Position numbers and translations under genes: made by a program. Below the pieces are notes generated by a model. That model searched no databases, had not been told where the DNA came from, and saw only the letters and a program-made list of their open reading frames with translations. 12,681 bases of DNA from Flavobacteriaceae bacterium (lineage in GTDB: Bacteria; Bacteroidota; Bacteroidia; Flavobacteriales; Flavobacteriaceae), in NCBI GenBank assembly GCA_015493405.1, contig WGDF01000091.1, positions 1-12,681 on the forward strand, written 5' to 3'. Below are positions 1-6,506 of the stretch, piece by piece. Numbering within the stretch: position 1 is the first letter of the stretch; every line of letters begins with the position of its first letter.

Positions 1-1274
1 ATAAATTCACCATATTTCAAAGTGCCATCAGGATTAAACTGTTTCCACATCAATGCTTGTGTCCACCCTGCTATATACATCGGTATTACATACAATAGTA
101 TTCCAATAGTGCCAATCCAAAAATGTTGGTTAGCTAATTTAACGGAATACAATTTTGTTTTATACAAACGGGGCACCATCCAATAGAGCATACCCATTAT
201 TATAAATCCATTCCAGCCCAAAGTTCCTACGTGAACGTGAGCTATAATCCAGTCCGTAAAATGTGCAATGGCATTTAAAGATTTAAAGGATAACATCGGA
301 CCTTCAAAAGTACTCATACCATAAGAGGTAATAGCCACCACAAACATTTTTAAAATAGGATCTTCACGCACACGGTCCCAAGCACCACGTAAGGTTAACA
401 AACCATTGATCATACCACCCCATGATGGGAAAATAAGCATAATTGAGAAAATAGTTCCCAAGACTTGTGCCCATTGTGGCACGGCAGAATAAAGTAAATG
501 GTGCGGCCCAGCCCAAATGTAAATAAAAATCAAAGACCAAAAGTGAATAATAGATAATCTATATGAGTAAATTGGTCTTTTAGCTGCTTTAGGCACAAAA
601 TAATACATCAAACCTAAGATGGGTGTGGTTAAGAAAAAAGCAACGGCATTGTGCCCATACCACCATTGAACTACGGCATCTTCGACCCCGGAATATACCG
701 AGTAACTTTTCATTGTAGATAAACCTACAGGCAAAGTCAAATTGTTAAAAATATATAACATTGCGATGGTTACGGCTGTTGATAAATAGAACCAAATCGC
801 CACATAAATATGACGCACCCGTCTTTTGACGACTGTCATAATTAAGTTAATGGTGAAAACCACCCAAATTAAAGCGACTAAAATATCAATAGGCCATTCC
901 AGTTCGGCATATTCTTTACTTTGTGTAAAACCTAAGGGTAAAGTAATGGCAGCCAATACTATAATCAATTGCCAACCCCAGAAATGTATGCGACTTAAAG
1001 TATCATTATACATACGAGTTTTGAGTAAACGTTGCGTGCTGTAATAAGCACCGGCAAAAATACCGTTACCCACAAAAGCAAAAATAGCTGCGTTGGTGTG
1101 CAAAGGTCTTAAACGACCGTAACTCAGCCATGGAATACCATCCATATAATGGGGAAACCAATATAAATAGGCAACCATAAGACCAACTGTAAAAGCTGTA
1201 ATTCCCCAAATGACTGTCGCCCAAGAGAACAGCTTTACAATCTTGTCATCGTAATAAAATTTCTGTTTTTCCAT
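1..1274 (-). CDS. ccoN: cbb3-type cytochrome c oxidase subunit I (CcoN), 3' part beyond window
   Basis: This is the catalytic heme-copper subunit of the cbb3 oxidase, an inner-membrane enzyme that reduces O2 to water at low oxygen and pumps protons. Only the first 424 codons are in the window; the gene runs off the left edge. The protein starts MEKQKFYYDD and is strongly hydrophobic, with many membrane segments. Visible ligands are His59 in LRPLHTNAA and His348 (low-spin heme b), His346 in AHVHVGTLGW (heme b3), and His208 in YGHNAVAFF with His258-His259 in WAGPHH (CuB). Tyr252 sits where the cross-linked active-site tyrosine is expected. These positions lie one residue from the usual Pseudomonas stutzeri numbering as I recall it. 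The start is 21 nt downstream of ccoS. In many Bacteroidota ccoN is fused to ccoO; the missing 3' part prevents checking that here. Identification is secure. Confidence 0.96.
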   Translation of the reverse strand, partial: MEKQKFYYDDKIVKLFSWATVIWGITAFTVGLMVAYLYWFPHYMDGIPWLSYGRLRPLHTNAAIFAFVGNGIFAGAYYSTQRLLKTRMYNDTLSRIHFWGWQLIIVLAAITLPLGFTQSKEYAELEWPIDILVALIWVVFTINLIMTVVKRRVRHIYVAIWFYLSTAVTIAMLYIFNNLTLPVGLSTMKSYSVYSGVEDAVVQWWYGHNAVAFFLTTPILGLMYYFVPKAAKRPIYSYRLSIIHFWSLIFIYIWAGPHHLLYSAVPQWAQVLGTIFSIMLIFPSWGGMINGLLTLRGAWDRVREDPILKMFVVAITSYGMSTFEGPMLSFKSLNAIAHFTDWIIAHVHVGTLGWNGFIIMGMLYWMVPRLYKTKLYSVKLANQHFWIGTIGILLYVIPMYIAGWTQALMWKQFNPDGTLKYGEF

Positions 1275-1295
1275 ATATAATTTAATTTTGGTTAA

Positions 1296-1475
1296 TTATT
1301 CTTCTTTGGCACCTGTTTCCGGCTCGTCTTCACCAAACTCATCTTCTAAGATCATTCTTACCGAAGGCGTATAAGTATCTTCATATTGTCCCTGTTTTAC
1401 TGACGATAAAAAAAGCACTAAAAAAATAAGCGCTATTATTAAACTAACAAAAATAGTTAAATATAAAGCTATCAT
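1296..1475 (-). CDS. ccoS: cbb3-type cytochrome oxidase assembly protein CcoS
   Basis: A 59-residue single-pass membrane protein. It starts MIALYLTIFV, with one hydrophobic helix at about residues 3-24, followed by GQYEDTYTPSVRMILEDE and a very acidic tail. The aromatic/acidic-TP-x-x-RxxxED pattern just after the helix is the CcoS/FixS signature (usually GQFDDLxTPAxRxLxED). CcoS is needed to mature cbb3 oxidase, probably for cofactor insertion into CcoN. It lies between ccoI and ccoN, 61 nt after ccoI and 21 nt before ccoN, as expected for this locus. A putative promoter sits just upstream, so it may be transcribed apart from ccoI. The length is normal for the family. Confidence 0.93.
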   Translation of the reverse strand: MIALYLTIFVSLIIALIFLVLFLSSVKQGQYEDTYTPSVRMILEDEFGEDEPETGAKEE

Positions 1476-1493
1476 AAATTTAATTCATCTTTA

Positions 1494-1523
1494 CAAAGAT
1501 ACAAATATTTATAGAATACCAAA
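1494..1523 (-). promoter_or_regulatory. Putative Bacteroidota-type promoter for ccoS-ccoN
   Basis: Read on the minus strand, the 61-nt gap between ccoI and ccoS holds TTTGG (1519-1523), 17 nt, then TATCTTTG (1494-1501). This matches the Bacteroidota sigma-A type promoter (-33 TTG, -7 TAnnTTTG). The same TTTGG-N17-TAnnTTTG layout occurs ahead of holB in this window. The predicted start of transcription near 1488 would give ccoS a leader of about 13 nt. This is inferred from the motif only. Confidence 0.6.
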
Positions 1524-1536
1524 AAATCTTTTATGA

Positions 1537-3942
1537 TTACAACTTCCTGTTTATCAGTATTTTAGAAATTAAATTGGTTAATAATGTAACAAATATTACT
1601 ATAGAAATAGAACTAATCGGCATCAATATAGCGGCTACAATAGGCGTTAAATGATTGGTCACGGCAAAAGCCAATCCAATAATATTATAAAAAAATGCAA
1701 TGACAAAACTCATATAAATAATGTTTTTAGTCTGCTTTGAAACCTTTAGAAAATCAGGAAGTTGCATTAATTTGTCAGCTTTTAGAATACCATCAGAAGA
1801 TGGTGTAAACACATTTGTATTTTCAGAAAGTGCAATACCGACATTAGCCTGTTGTAATGCGCCGGCATCATTTAAGCCATCACCAATCATCATTACTTTT
1901 CGCCCTTGTTCCTGAAGATTTTGTATAAAATCCATTTTATCATGAACCGATTGATTGAAAAAATAAGAAACCTTAGGGGGTAATAAAGCTTCAAGCGCTT
2001 TTTTTTCGCTACTATTGTCTCCGGAAAGGATATATAAATCGTATTTGGATTGTAAAATATGAAACAATTTTTTTAGTCCCTGTCTATAATTAGCTTCAAA
2101 TATATACCGCCCTATGATTTGACCGTTGGCTTCAAAATACACTTCTGTAGCTTCTGCTACCTCAGTTAGACCGACAAACCGAGCAGATCCTATTTTATAA
2201 ATCTGCCCTGCTATTTGAGCTTGAATACCTTGTCCGGTTATTTCTTTTATCTCATCAAATTGCACTGTTTTTGTATGTGGCATGTTTTCATAAATCAGGC
2301 GACTTAAAGGATGGTTTGAAACTTTAGTCATAGTTTTTATAATGGCTATTTGCTGGGAAGATAAAGCCTGACCGTGATATTGAATCTGATATTTATCTTG
2401 ACGGGTTAAAGTGCCTGTCTTATCAAAAACAATAGTGTCAATTTGCGAAAGCGCCTCAATCACTTGTGCATTTTTGAGATAAAAATGATGGTATCCGAAT
2501 TTGCGTAAAATATTACCGAAAGCAAAAGGTGCCGACAAAGCCAAAGCACAAGGACAGGCTACAATTAAGACAGCTGTTACCACCCAAATTGCTATAGAAA
2601 ATCCGCTTGAAATCCACCAATATATGCCGGCCAATAAAGCGATAGATAAAATAACAAAGGTAAAATAATGGCTGATTTTATCGGTTAAGGATTTAATATT
2701 AGGAAGAGCATCATCTAGAAAAGCTTCTCGCCCCCAAAGTTTGGTCAGATAACTGTTATCAACATTACTGACGGCTTCAATTTCTATATAGCTTCCCTTT
2801 TGTTTGCCTCCGGCTAAAAGTTTATCGCCTATCTTTTTTTGAACCGGCAGAGATTCTCCGGTTACAAAACTATAATCAATTAAAGCATCATTGTGCATCA
2901 ACACACTGTCAACCGGAATAATTTCTTCATTTCTAATGATAATTCTATCGCCGGGGATTATATTTTTAATTCGTACTATTTTTTCAACACCTTGTTCTAT
3001 TTTGGTAACAGCAATCGGAAAATAAGATTTGTAATCCCGCTCAAATGACAAATAATCGTAAGTAATACGCTGGAAATATTTGCCCAACAACAAAAAGAAA
3101 ACCAAACCGGTTAAACTGTCAAAATATCCGGTGCCGGTGTGACTGATTACTTCGTAACAGCTCCGCAAAAATAAAACGCTAATTCCTAAAGCAATTAAAA
3201 TATCTACATTGACAATTCTCTTCTGCAAACCTTTTATGGCACTCTCAAAATAATCACGTGCGGCATAAAAAACAACCGGAAGAGACAATACTAACATCAA
3301 CCACCTAAAAAGTGGCGCAAATTTTTCAATCCAAAAACCATGTCCCTGAATGTATTCCGGCAAAGACATCAACATAATATTACCAAAAGCAAAACCGGCG
3401 ATGGCCAACTGGTATAAAAGTTTTTTATTGGAATGCTTTTTATCTCGATCCAGATCTTCTAAACTGATTAAAGGCGGATAGGCTATGGCAGCGAGTATTT
3501 CAACAATTTGACGCAGATTAATTTGACTGGCTTTATAAGTTATTCTGACATTCTTGGTCGGAAAATTGACTTCCGAATGGCTGATATTCTCATTTAATTT
3601 ATCCAAATTTTCGAGCACCCATATACAAGAACTGCAATGAATATTAGGAATATAGAAATTGACGACTTTGGTTGTACCATCGTCAAATTCGAGTAATTTT
3701 TCTTCTATGTCAGGATCATCCAAATAAGCATATTTTTGCTTGATTTGTTCATCAATCTGATCTGTCTTTATCCCCGGCGCATGGTTGATTTTATAATATT
3801 TGGACAGTTTATTTTGATTTAAAATCTCGTAAACCGTTTTACAGCCATTGCAGCAAAAAGGTTTGTCATCAAACCAAACCGCTTCGTCTTCTGACATTTC
3901 AAGCCCACAGTGGTAACAAGTTAATCTATCTTTTTGAGACAT
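1537..3942 (-). CDS. ccoI: Copper-translocating P1B-type ATPase CcoI/FixI (cbb3 oxidase assembly)
   Basis: An 801-residue inner-membrane copper exporter. It hydrolyses ATP to move Cu(I) outward so that copper can reach the cbb3 oxidase. The N-terminus carries a cysteine-rich metal-binding module (C9xxC12 and C30C31xxC34) and then a heavy-metal-associated domain with C103SSC106. Membrane segments follow from about residue 175. The actuator motif TGES is at 361-364, and the transmembrane metal site C463-P464-C465 lies in the sixth helix of the core. The phosphorylation motif DKTGT begins at Asp507, the P1B His-Pro pair is at 544-545, GDGLND is at 687-692, and the final helices include MPISSIS. 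All catalytic motifs are intact and the length is normal. The extra N-terminal Cys module and the ccoS/ccoN neighbours favour CcoI over a CopA-type detoxification pump. A 31-codon ORF precedes it by 59 nt; no convincing promoter lies directly at its start, so it probably shares the one at 4111-4140. Confidence 0.95.
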   Translation of the reverse strand: MSQKDRLTCYHCGLEMSEDEAVWFDDKPFCCNGCKTVYEILNQNKLSKYYKINHAPGIKTDQIDEQIKQKYAYLDDPDIEEKLLEFDDGTTKVVNFYIPNIHCSSCIWVLENLDKLNENISHSEVNFPTKNVRITYKASQINLRQIVEILAAIAYPPLISLEDLDRDKKHSNKKLLYQLAIAGFAFGNIMLMSLPEYIQGHGFWIEKFAPLFRWLMLVLSLPVVFYAARDYFESAIKGLQKRIVNVDILIALGISVLFLRSCYEVISHTGTGYFDSLTGLVFFLLLGKYFQRITYDYLSFERDYKSYFPIAVTKIEQGVEKIVRIKNIIPGDRIIIRNEEIIPVDSVLMHNDALIDYSFVTGESLPVQKKIGDKLLAGGKQKGSYIEIEAVSNVDNSYLTKLWGREAFLDDALPNIKSLTDKISHYFTFVILSIALLAGIYWWISSGFSIAIWVVTAVLIVACPCALALSAPFAFGNILRKFGYHHFYLKNAQVIEALSQIDTIVFDKTGTLTRQDKYQIQYHGQALSSQQIAIIKTMTKVSNHPLSRLIYENMPHTKTVQFDEIKEITGQGIQAQIAGQIYKIGSARFVGLTEVAEATEVYFEANGQIIGRYIFEANYRQGLKKLFHILQSKYDLYILSGDNSSEKKALEALLPPKVSYFFNQSVHDKMDFIQNLQEQGRKVMMIGDGLNDAGALQQANVGIALSENTNVFTPSSDGILKADKLMQLPDFLKVSKQTKNIIYMSFVIAFFYNIIGLAFAVTNHLTPIVAAILMPISSISIVIFVTLLTNLISKILINRKL

Positions 3943-4001
3943 TTTAAAAAATGAGTAAAGTAAGTTTATAATAATTTATCAGAAAATAATCGATGAATAC
4001 A

Positions 4002-4097
4002 TTATTTTCCAGATGTAAAAATTTGCAAGAAAAAAAGCAAAATCATTACAATGATAATCATACCCATAATATACAAAACGGCATCCTGACTTTTCAT
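4002..4097 (-). CDS. Small single-pass membrane protein (31 aa), unrecognised
   Basis: A complete small ORF, too short for most gene callers. It starts MKSQDAVLY, continues with a roughly 20-residue helix rich in Ile, Leu, Met and Phe (about residues 8-27), and ends TSGK before a TAA stop. The layout is that of a genuine one-helix membrane protein. It is the first ORF after a good Bacteroidota promoter match (4111-4140, same strand), which would give a leader of only about 8 nt. It lies 59 nt ahead of ccoI. I do not recognise the family. It does not look like CcoQ, which normally follows ccoN/ccoO, nor like CcoS, which is present separately. It could be a small partner of the copper ATPase or oxidase, a leader peptide, or a chance ORF. 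The strand, the promoter and the amphiphile-like composition argue for a real gene. Confidence 0.5.
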   Translation of the reverse strand: MKSQDAVLYIMGMIIIVMILLFFLQIFTSGK

Positions 4098-4110
4098 AAT
4101 TATTTTTGAG

Positions 4111-4140
4111 CAAAGATACATGATTAAATGATGACATCAA
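4111..4140 (-). promoter_or_regulatory. Putative promoter for the small ORF and ccoI
   Basis: On the minus strand this reads TTG (4138-4140), 19 nt, TATCTTTG (4111-4118), a close match to the Bacteroidota promoter pattern. Transcription would begin near 4105, just ahead of the 31-codon ORF, and could continue through ccoI. It forms a divergent pair with the holB promoter. A short perfect palindrome overlaps its -33 element. Inferred from sequence pattern only. Confidence 0.6.
4129..4139. repeat. 11-bp perfect palindrome TGATG-A-CATCA, possible operator
   Basis: TGATG and CATCA form a perfect inverted repeat around one central base. It overlaps the -33 element of the minus-strand promoter serving the ccoI side. 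The position suits a repressor or activator site, but the palindrome is short and could be chance in AT-rich DNA. It is not the canonical FNR spacing (TTGAT-N4-ATCAA). Confidence 0.25.
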
Positions 4141-4168
4141 TGGACTTAACATCTAAGAAAATATCTAA

Positions 4169-4198
4169 TTTGGAATATCACAAAAAATAATACCTTTG
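4169..4198 (+). promoter_or_regulatory. Putative promoter of holB, giving a leaderless or near-leaderless mRNA
   Basis: TTTGG (4169-4173), 17 nt, TACCTTTG (4191-4198) matches the Bacteroidota -33/-7 pattern with the same spacing as the promoter ahead of ccoS. The -7 box ends only 4 nt before the holB ATG at 4203. Transcription normally starts about 4-8 nt after this box, so the mRNA would begin at or within a few bases of the start codon. Confidence 0.6.
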
Positions 4199-4202
4199 TG
4201 AT

Positions 4203-5336
4203 ATGAATTTTGATACAATTATAGGACAAGCTTTTTTAAAAAATTATTTTCAGAAAATAATTGATAATGATCGCATTCCCAACACCCAATTGTTCATAGG
4301 AGACGAAGGTGTCGGCACCTTGCCAATGGCCTTAGCCTTTGCCCATAAATTATTGTGCAAAAACAATGAAAATTGTCAGCATAAAGTTGATAAATTAATC
4401 CATCCCGATTTGCATTTTGTTTTTCCGACCGTAACTACGGATAGCATCAAAAAACCTGACAGTGATGCTTTTTTGACGCCCTGGCGTAAATTTTTACTCC
4501 AAAATCCTTATGCCGGCTTATACGATTGGATGCAATTTTTGGAAGTCGCTAACAAACAAGGACAAATTCGAGTAATTGATGCCGAACATATCATCAAAAA
4601 AGTAGCTGTCAAGCCTTATGAAGCTGATTATAAAGTGATGATTATATGGATGATTGAAAAAATGAACACTGAAACAGCAAACAAGCTACTCAAAGTGCTC
4701 GAAGAACCCCCGGAAGACACCAAATTTATTTTAATAGCTGAAAAAATTGATTCTATTTTGCCGACGATTATCAGCCGTTGTCAAATACATCATTTTAATC
4801 CGATACCGATAGAAGAATTAAAAAATAATTTGATTTCAAAATTTGATTTCACGTCTGAAAAAGCCTTAAAAATTGCCCATCAAACCAATGGCAGTTGGCA
4901 CAAAGCTCTGCAATTGGCCGAAAATCAAAATAGTGACAATGATTTTCAACAACTGTTCATCGAATGGGTCAGAGTGGCATTCTCTGCCAAAAAAGACCGC
5001 CAAGCCATAAGAAAACTGATTAGCTGGTCGGAGAAATTAGCCGGTTCAGGCCGCGAAACCCAAAAACAGTTTTTAGAATTCGCCCTCGAAACCTTTAGAC
5101 AAGCTTTATGGATTAATTACCAAAATCAGAAGCTGGCCTTTTATGATTTTAAGCCGAATAATTTCGATTTGAACAAATTAGCCCCTTTTATTCACGCTAA
5201 TAATATTGAAAACATTTACGAATCTCTCACCAATGCCCTTTATCACATTGAAAGAAATGCAAATCCTAAATTGATTTTTTTAGATTTGTCAATTAATCTG
5301 ACAAAATTTATACATAAAAAGGAAAAGTCAATTTAG
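4203..5336 (+). CDS. holB: DNA polymerase III subunit delta prime
   Basis: A 377-residue AAA+ clamp-loader subunit that, with delta and gamma/tau, loads the sliding clamp during replication. The N-terminus (FDTIIGQAFLKNYFQ) is typical of DnaX/HolB proteins. The P-loop region GDEGVGTL (33-40) lacks the Walker A lysine, as is usual for delta prime, which does not hydrolyse ATP. The zinc-module region holds only Cys52 and Cys58 instead of the four cysteines of better-known homologues. KLLKVLEEPP (161-170) is the strongly conserved Walker B-following segment, and Ser191-Arg192-Cys193 is the SRC motif that supplies the arginine finger to a neighbouring subunit. The length fits Bacteroidota HolB. 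It is divergent from the ccoI locus, with its own promoter abutting the start. Confident identification. Confidence 0.92.
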   Translation: MNFDTIIGQAFLKNYFQKIIDNDRIPNTQLFIGDEGVGTLPMALAFAHKLLCKNNENCQHKVDKLIHPDLHFVFPTVTTDSIKKPDSDAFLTPWRKFLLQNPYAGLYDWMQFLEVANKQGQIRVIDAEHIIKKVAVKPYEADYKVMIIWMIEKMNTETANKLLKVLEEPPEDTKFILIAEKIDSILPTIISRCQIHHFNPIPIEELKNNLISKFDFTSEKALKIAHQTNGSWHKALQLAENQNSDNDFQQLFIEWVRVAFSAKKDRQAIRKLISWSEKLAGSGRETQKQFLEFALETFRQALWINYQNQKLAFYDFKPNNFDLNKLAPFIHANNIENIYESLTNALYHIERNANPKLIFLDLSINLTKFIHKKEKSI

Positions 5337-5361
5337 TTTTAACGTAATTTTGTATTATTCC

Positions 5362-5369
5362 TATATTTG
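5362..5369 (+). promoter_or_regulatory. Putative -7 element for the small outer-membrane protein gene
   Basis: TATATTTG matches the Bacteroidota -7 consensus TAnnTTTG. It lies 26 nt after the holB stop. The upstream -33 region is weak, with only TTTTAA near 5337-5342. Transcription would begin near 5375, which excludes the in-frame ATG at 5350 as the start of the next gene. Confidence 0.45.
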
Positions 5370-5427
5370 CATAAAGCAAATGAGTTTCAATTATGAAACC
5401 GGCATGATTAAAATAAAAAATAAAAAG

Positions 5428-5976
5428 ATGAAAAGAATTATTATTATATTACTGCTAATGATTGGCTTGAAATCTTATTCCCAATTAGGCTATAAAAAGT
5501 TCTATTTTTCCACAGGCATCACCGGGCAATATATGCAAGCTCCAAAATATACCGGCTATGATTTTAACTGGACATTTATTCCCCGCTATAACATTGCGGA
5601 ACTGAGTGCGGAAAGCACACTTTCAATAGAAGCACGACCTCAAATAGGTGTAGGTTTTAGAGACTGGTATCAATATCGTGCCTATGATGAAACTTTCCCC
5701 ATGCGTTTCAGTTATGCCTTGCCTGTTTTAATGAACATAAATATGGGGTTAAATTCTGAAGAAAATTCCTTATATCTTTTGGGTTTTTATGCCGGAGTTG
5801 GTTACAGCTATTCCAATGTTATCTCCAAAGAACCGCCTTACGACCCTATTCATGGCCTTGTTATAGATGCCGGAGTGCATATTGACGGCTCTCCGATTTC
5901 ACATATCAGTGCTATGTATACTATCGGCAATGATGGCAGTCACATTTACAGTTTTGGGTTTTATTACGACTTTTAA
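5428..5976 (+). CDS. Secreted, probably outer-membrane beta-barrel protein of unknown function
   Basis: About 182 residues if begun at the ATG at 5428. I chose this start because MKRIIIILLLMIGLKSYS then makes a standard signal peptide cleaved before Gln19, the usual Bacteroidota pattern. In-frame ATGs at 5350, 5380 and 5404 would add a long polar stretch, and 5350 lies upstream of the likely transcription start. The mature protein is rich in aromatic residues and glycine, with alternating stretches such as FYAGVGYSYSN and HIYSFGFYYDF. It ends in phenylalanine, as many outer-membrane barrels do. No catalytic motif is visible and I do not recognise the family; a small 8-strand-type barrel is an inference. 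It follows holB by 91 nt and may have its own promoter. Its TAA overlaps the stop of the convergent carbonic anhydrase-like gene by 3 bases. Confidence 0.7.
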   Translation: MKRIIIILLLMIGLKSYSQLGYKKFYFSTGITGQYMQAPKYTGYDFNWTFIPRYNIAELSAESTLSIEARPQIGVGFRDWYQYRAYDETFPMRFSYALPVLMNINMGLNSEENSLYLLGFYAGVGYSYSNVISKEPPYDPIHGLVIDAGVHIDGSPISHISAMYTIGNDGSHIYSFGFYYDF

Positions 5977-6491
5977 TCTTCCTGATACCAAGAGGCATAT
6001 TTGATATAACTATCGGCAATCCGCTTGATTTCGCCTTCTACCAATTCGGGGCTGATATCTTTGATTTTGACCGCCGGAATACCGGCGTATACGCTACCAC
6101 TCTCAACTACAGTCCCCTTAGTAACGACAGAGCCTGCTGCAACAATAGCATTAGATTCAATAACTGCATGATCCAGGATAACCGCATTCATACCAATGAG
6201 CACATTATCTTTAATTGTACAACCATGAACAGTTGCATTGTGTGCTATAGAAACATTATTTCCTATAAGAGTGGGGGCTTTTTGGTAAGTACCGTGAATT
6301 ACAACGCCATCTTGCACATTGACTTTATGGCCCATTCTGATATAATTAACATCACCGCGAACCACGGCACTAAACCAAATGCTACAATAATCTCCGGTTA
6401 CCACATCTCCTACAATCGTGGCATTTTCAGCTAAAAAAACATGCGATCCGAAAACCGGTTTTTTTCCTTTAATTTTTTTGATAAATGCCAT
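5973..6491 (-). CDS. Gamma carbonic anhydrase family protein (left-handed beta-helix)
   Basis: A 172-residue protein of the YrdA/PaaY/gamma-carbonic anhydrase group. It is built of hexapeptide repeats, seen as runs such as NATIVGDV, NVSIAHNATVHG and NAVILDHAVIESNAIV, which fold as a trimeric left-handed beta-helix. Three histidines in the expected pattern, His66 (VIHGT), His84 and His89 (AHNATVHG), would bind the metal between subunits. Arg45, Asp47 (VVRGDVNYI) and Gln60 match conserved active-site residues. The acidic loop carrying the proton-shuttle glutamates of archaeal Cam is not evident, as in most bacterial homologues, so CO2 hydration is possible but not assured. It is the last gene of the minus-strand cluster, 15 nt after rfbD. 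Its link to polysaccharide synthesis is unclear. The family assignment is firm; the reaction is not. Confidence 0.9.
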   Translation of the reverse strand: MAFIKKIKGKKPVFGSHVFLAENATIVGDVVTGDYCSIWFSAVVRGDVNYIRMGHKVNVQDGVVIHGTYQKAPTLIGNNVSIAHNATVHGCTIKDNVLIGMNAVILDHAVIESNAIVAAGSVVTKGTVVESGSVYAGIPAVKIKDISPELVEGEIKRIADSYIKYASWYQED

Positions 6492-6506
6492 AAAATTTAG
6501 TTTTAT

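Noticed and set aside
826..1044. 72-codon plus-strand ORF
   Set aside because: It lies wholly antisense inside ccoN, whose heme and copper ligands are intact; its translation has no recognisable features.
1721..1915. 64-codon plus-strand ORF
   Set aside because: Antisense to the conserved C-terminal GDGLND region of ccoI; a shadow of that gene.
4203..5336. Missing Walker A lysine and reduced zinc cysteines in HolB
   Set aside because: Delta prime subunits generally lack a working ATP site, and Bacteroidota forms often have fewer zinc-module cysteines, so this is not a sign of decay.
5350..5427. Longer N-terminus (starts at 5350, 5380 or 5404) for the outer-membrane protein
   Set aside because: The ATG at 5428 gives a standard signal peptide, and the -7 box at 5362-5369 lies downstream of 5350. 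The 5380 and 5404 starts are not strictly excluded.
6168..6434. 88-codon plus-strand ORF
   Set aside because: Antisense to the hexapeptide-repeat gene; its repetitive look merely reflects the repeats on the other strand.
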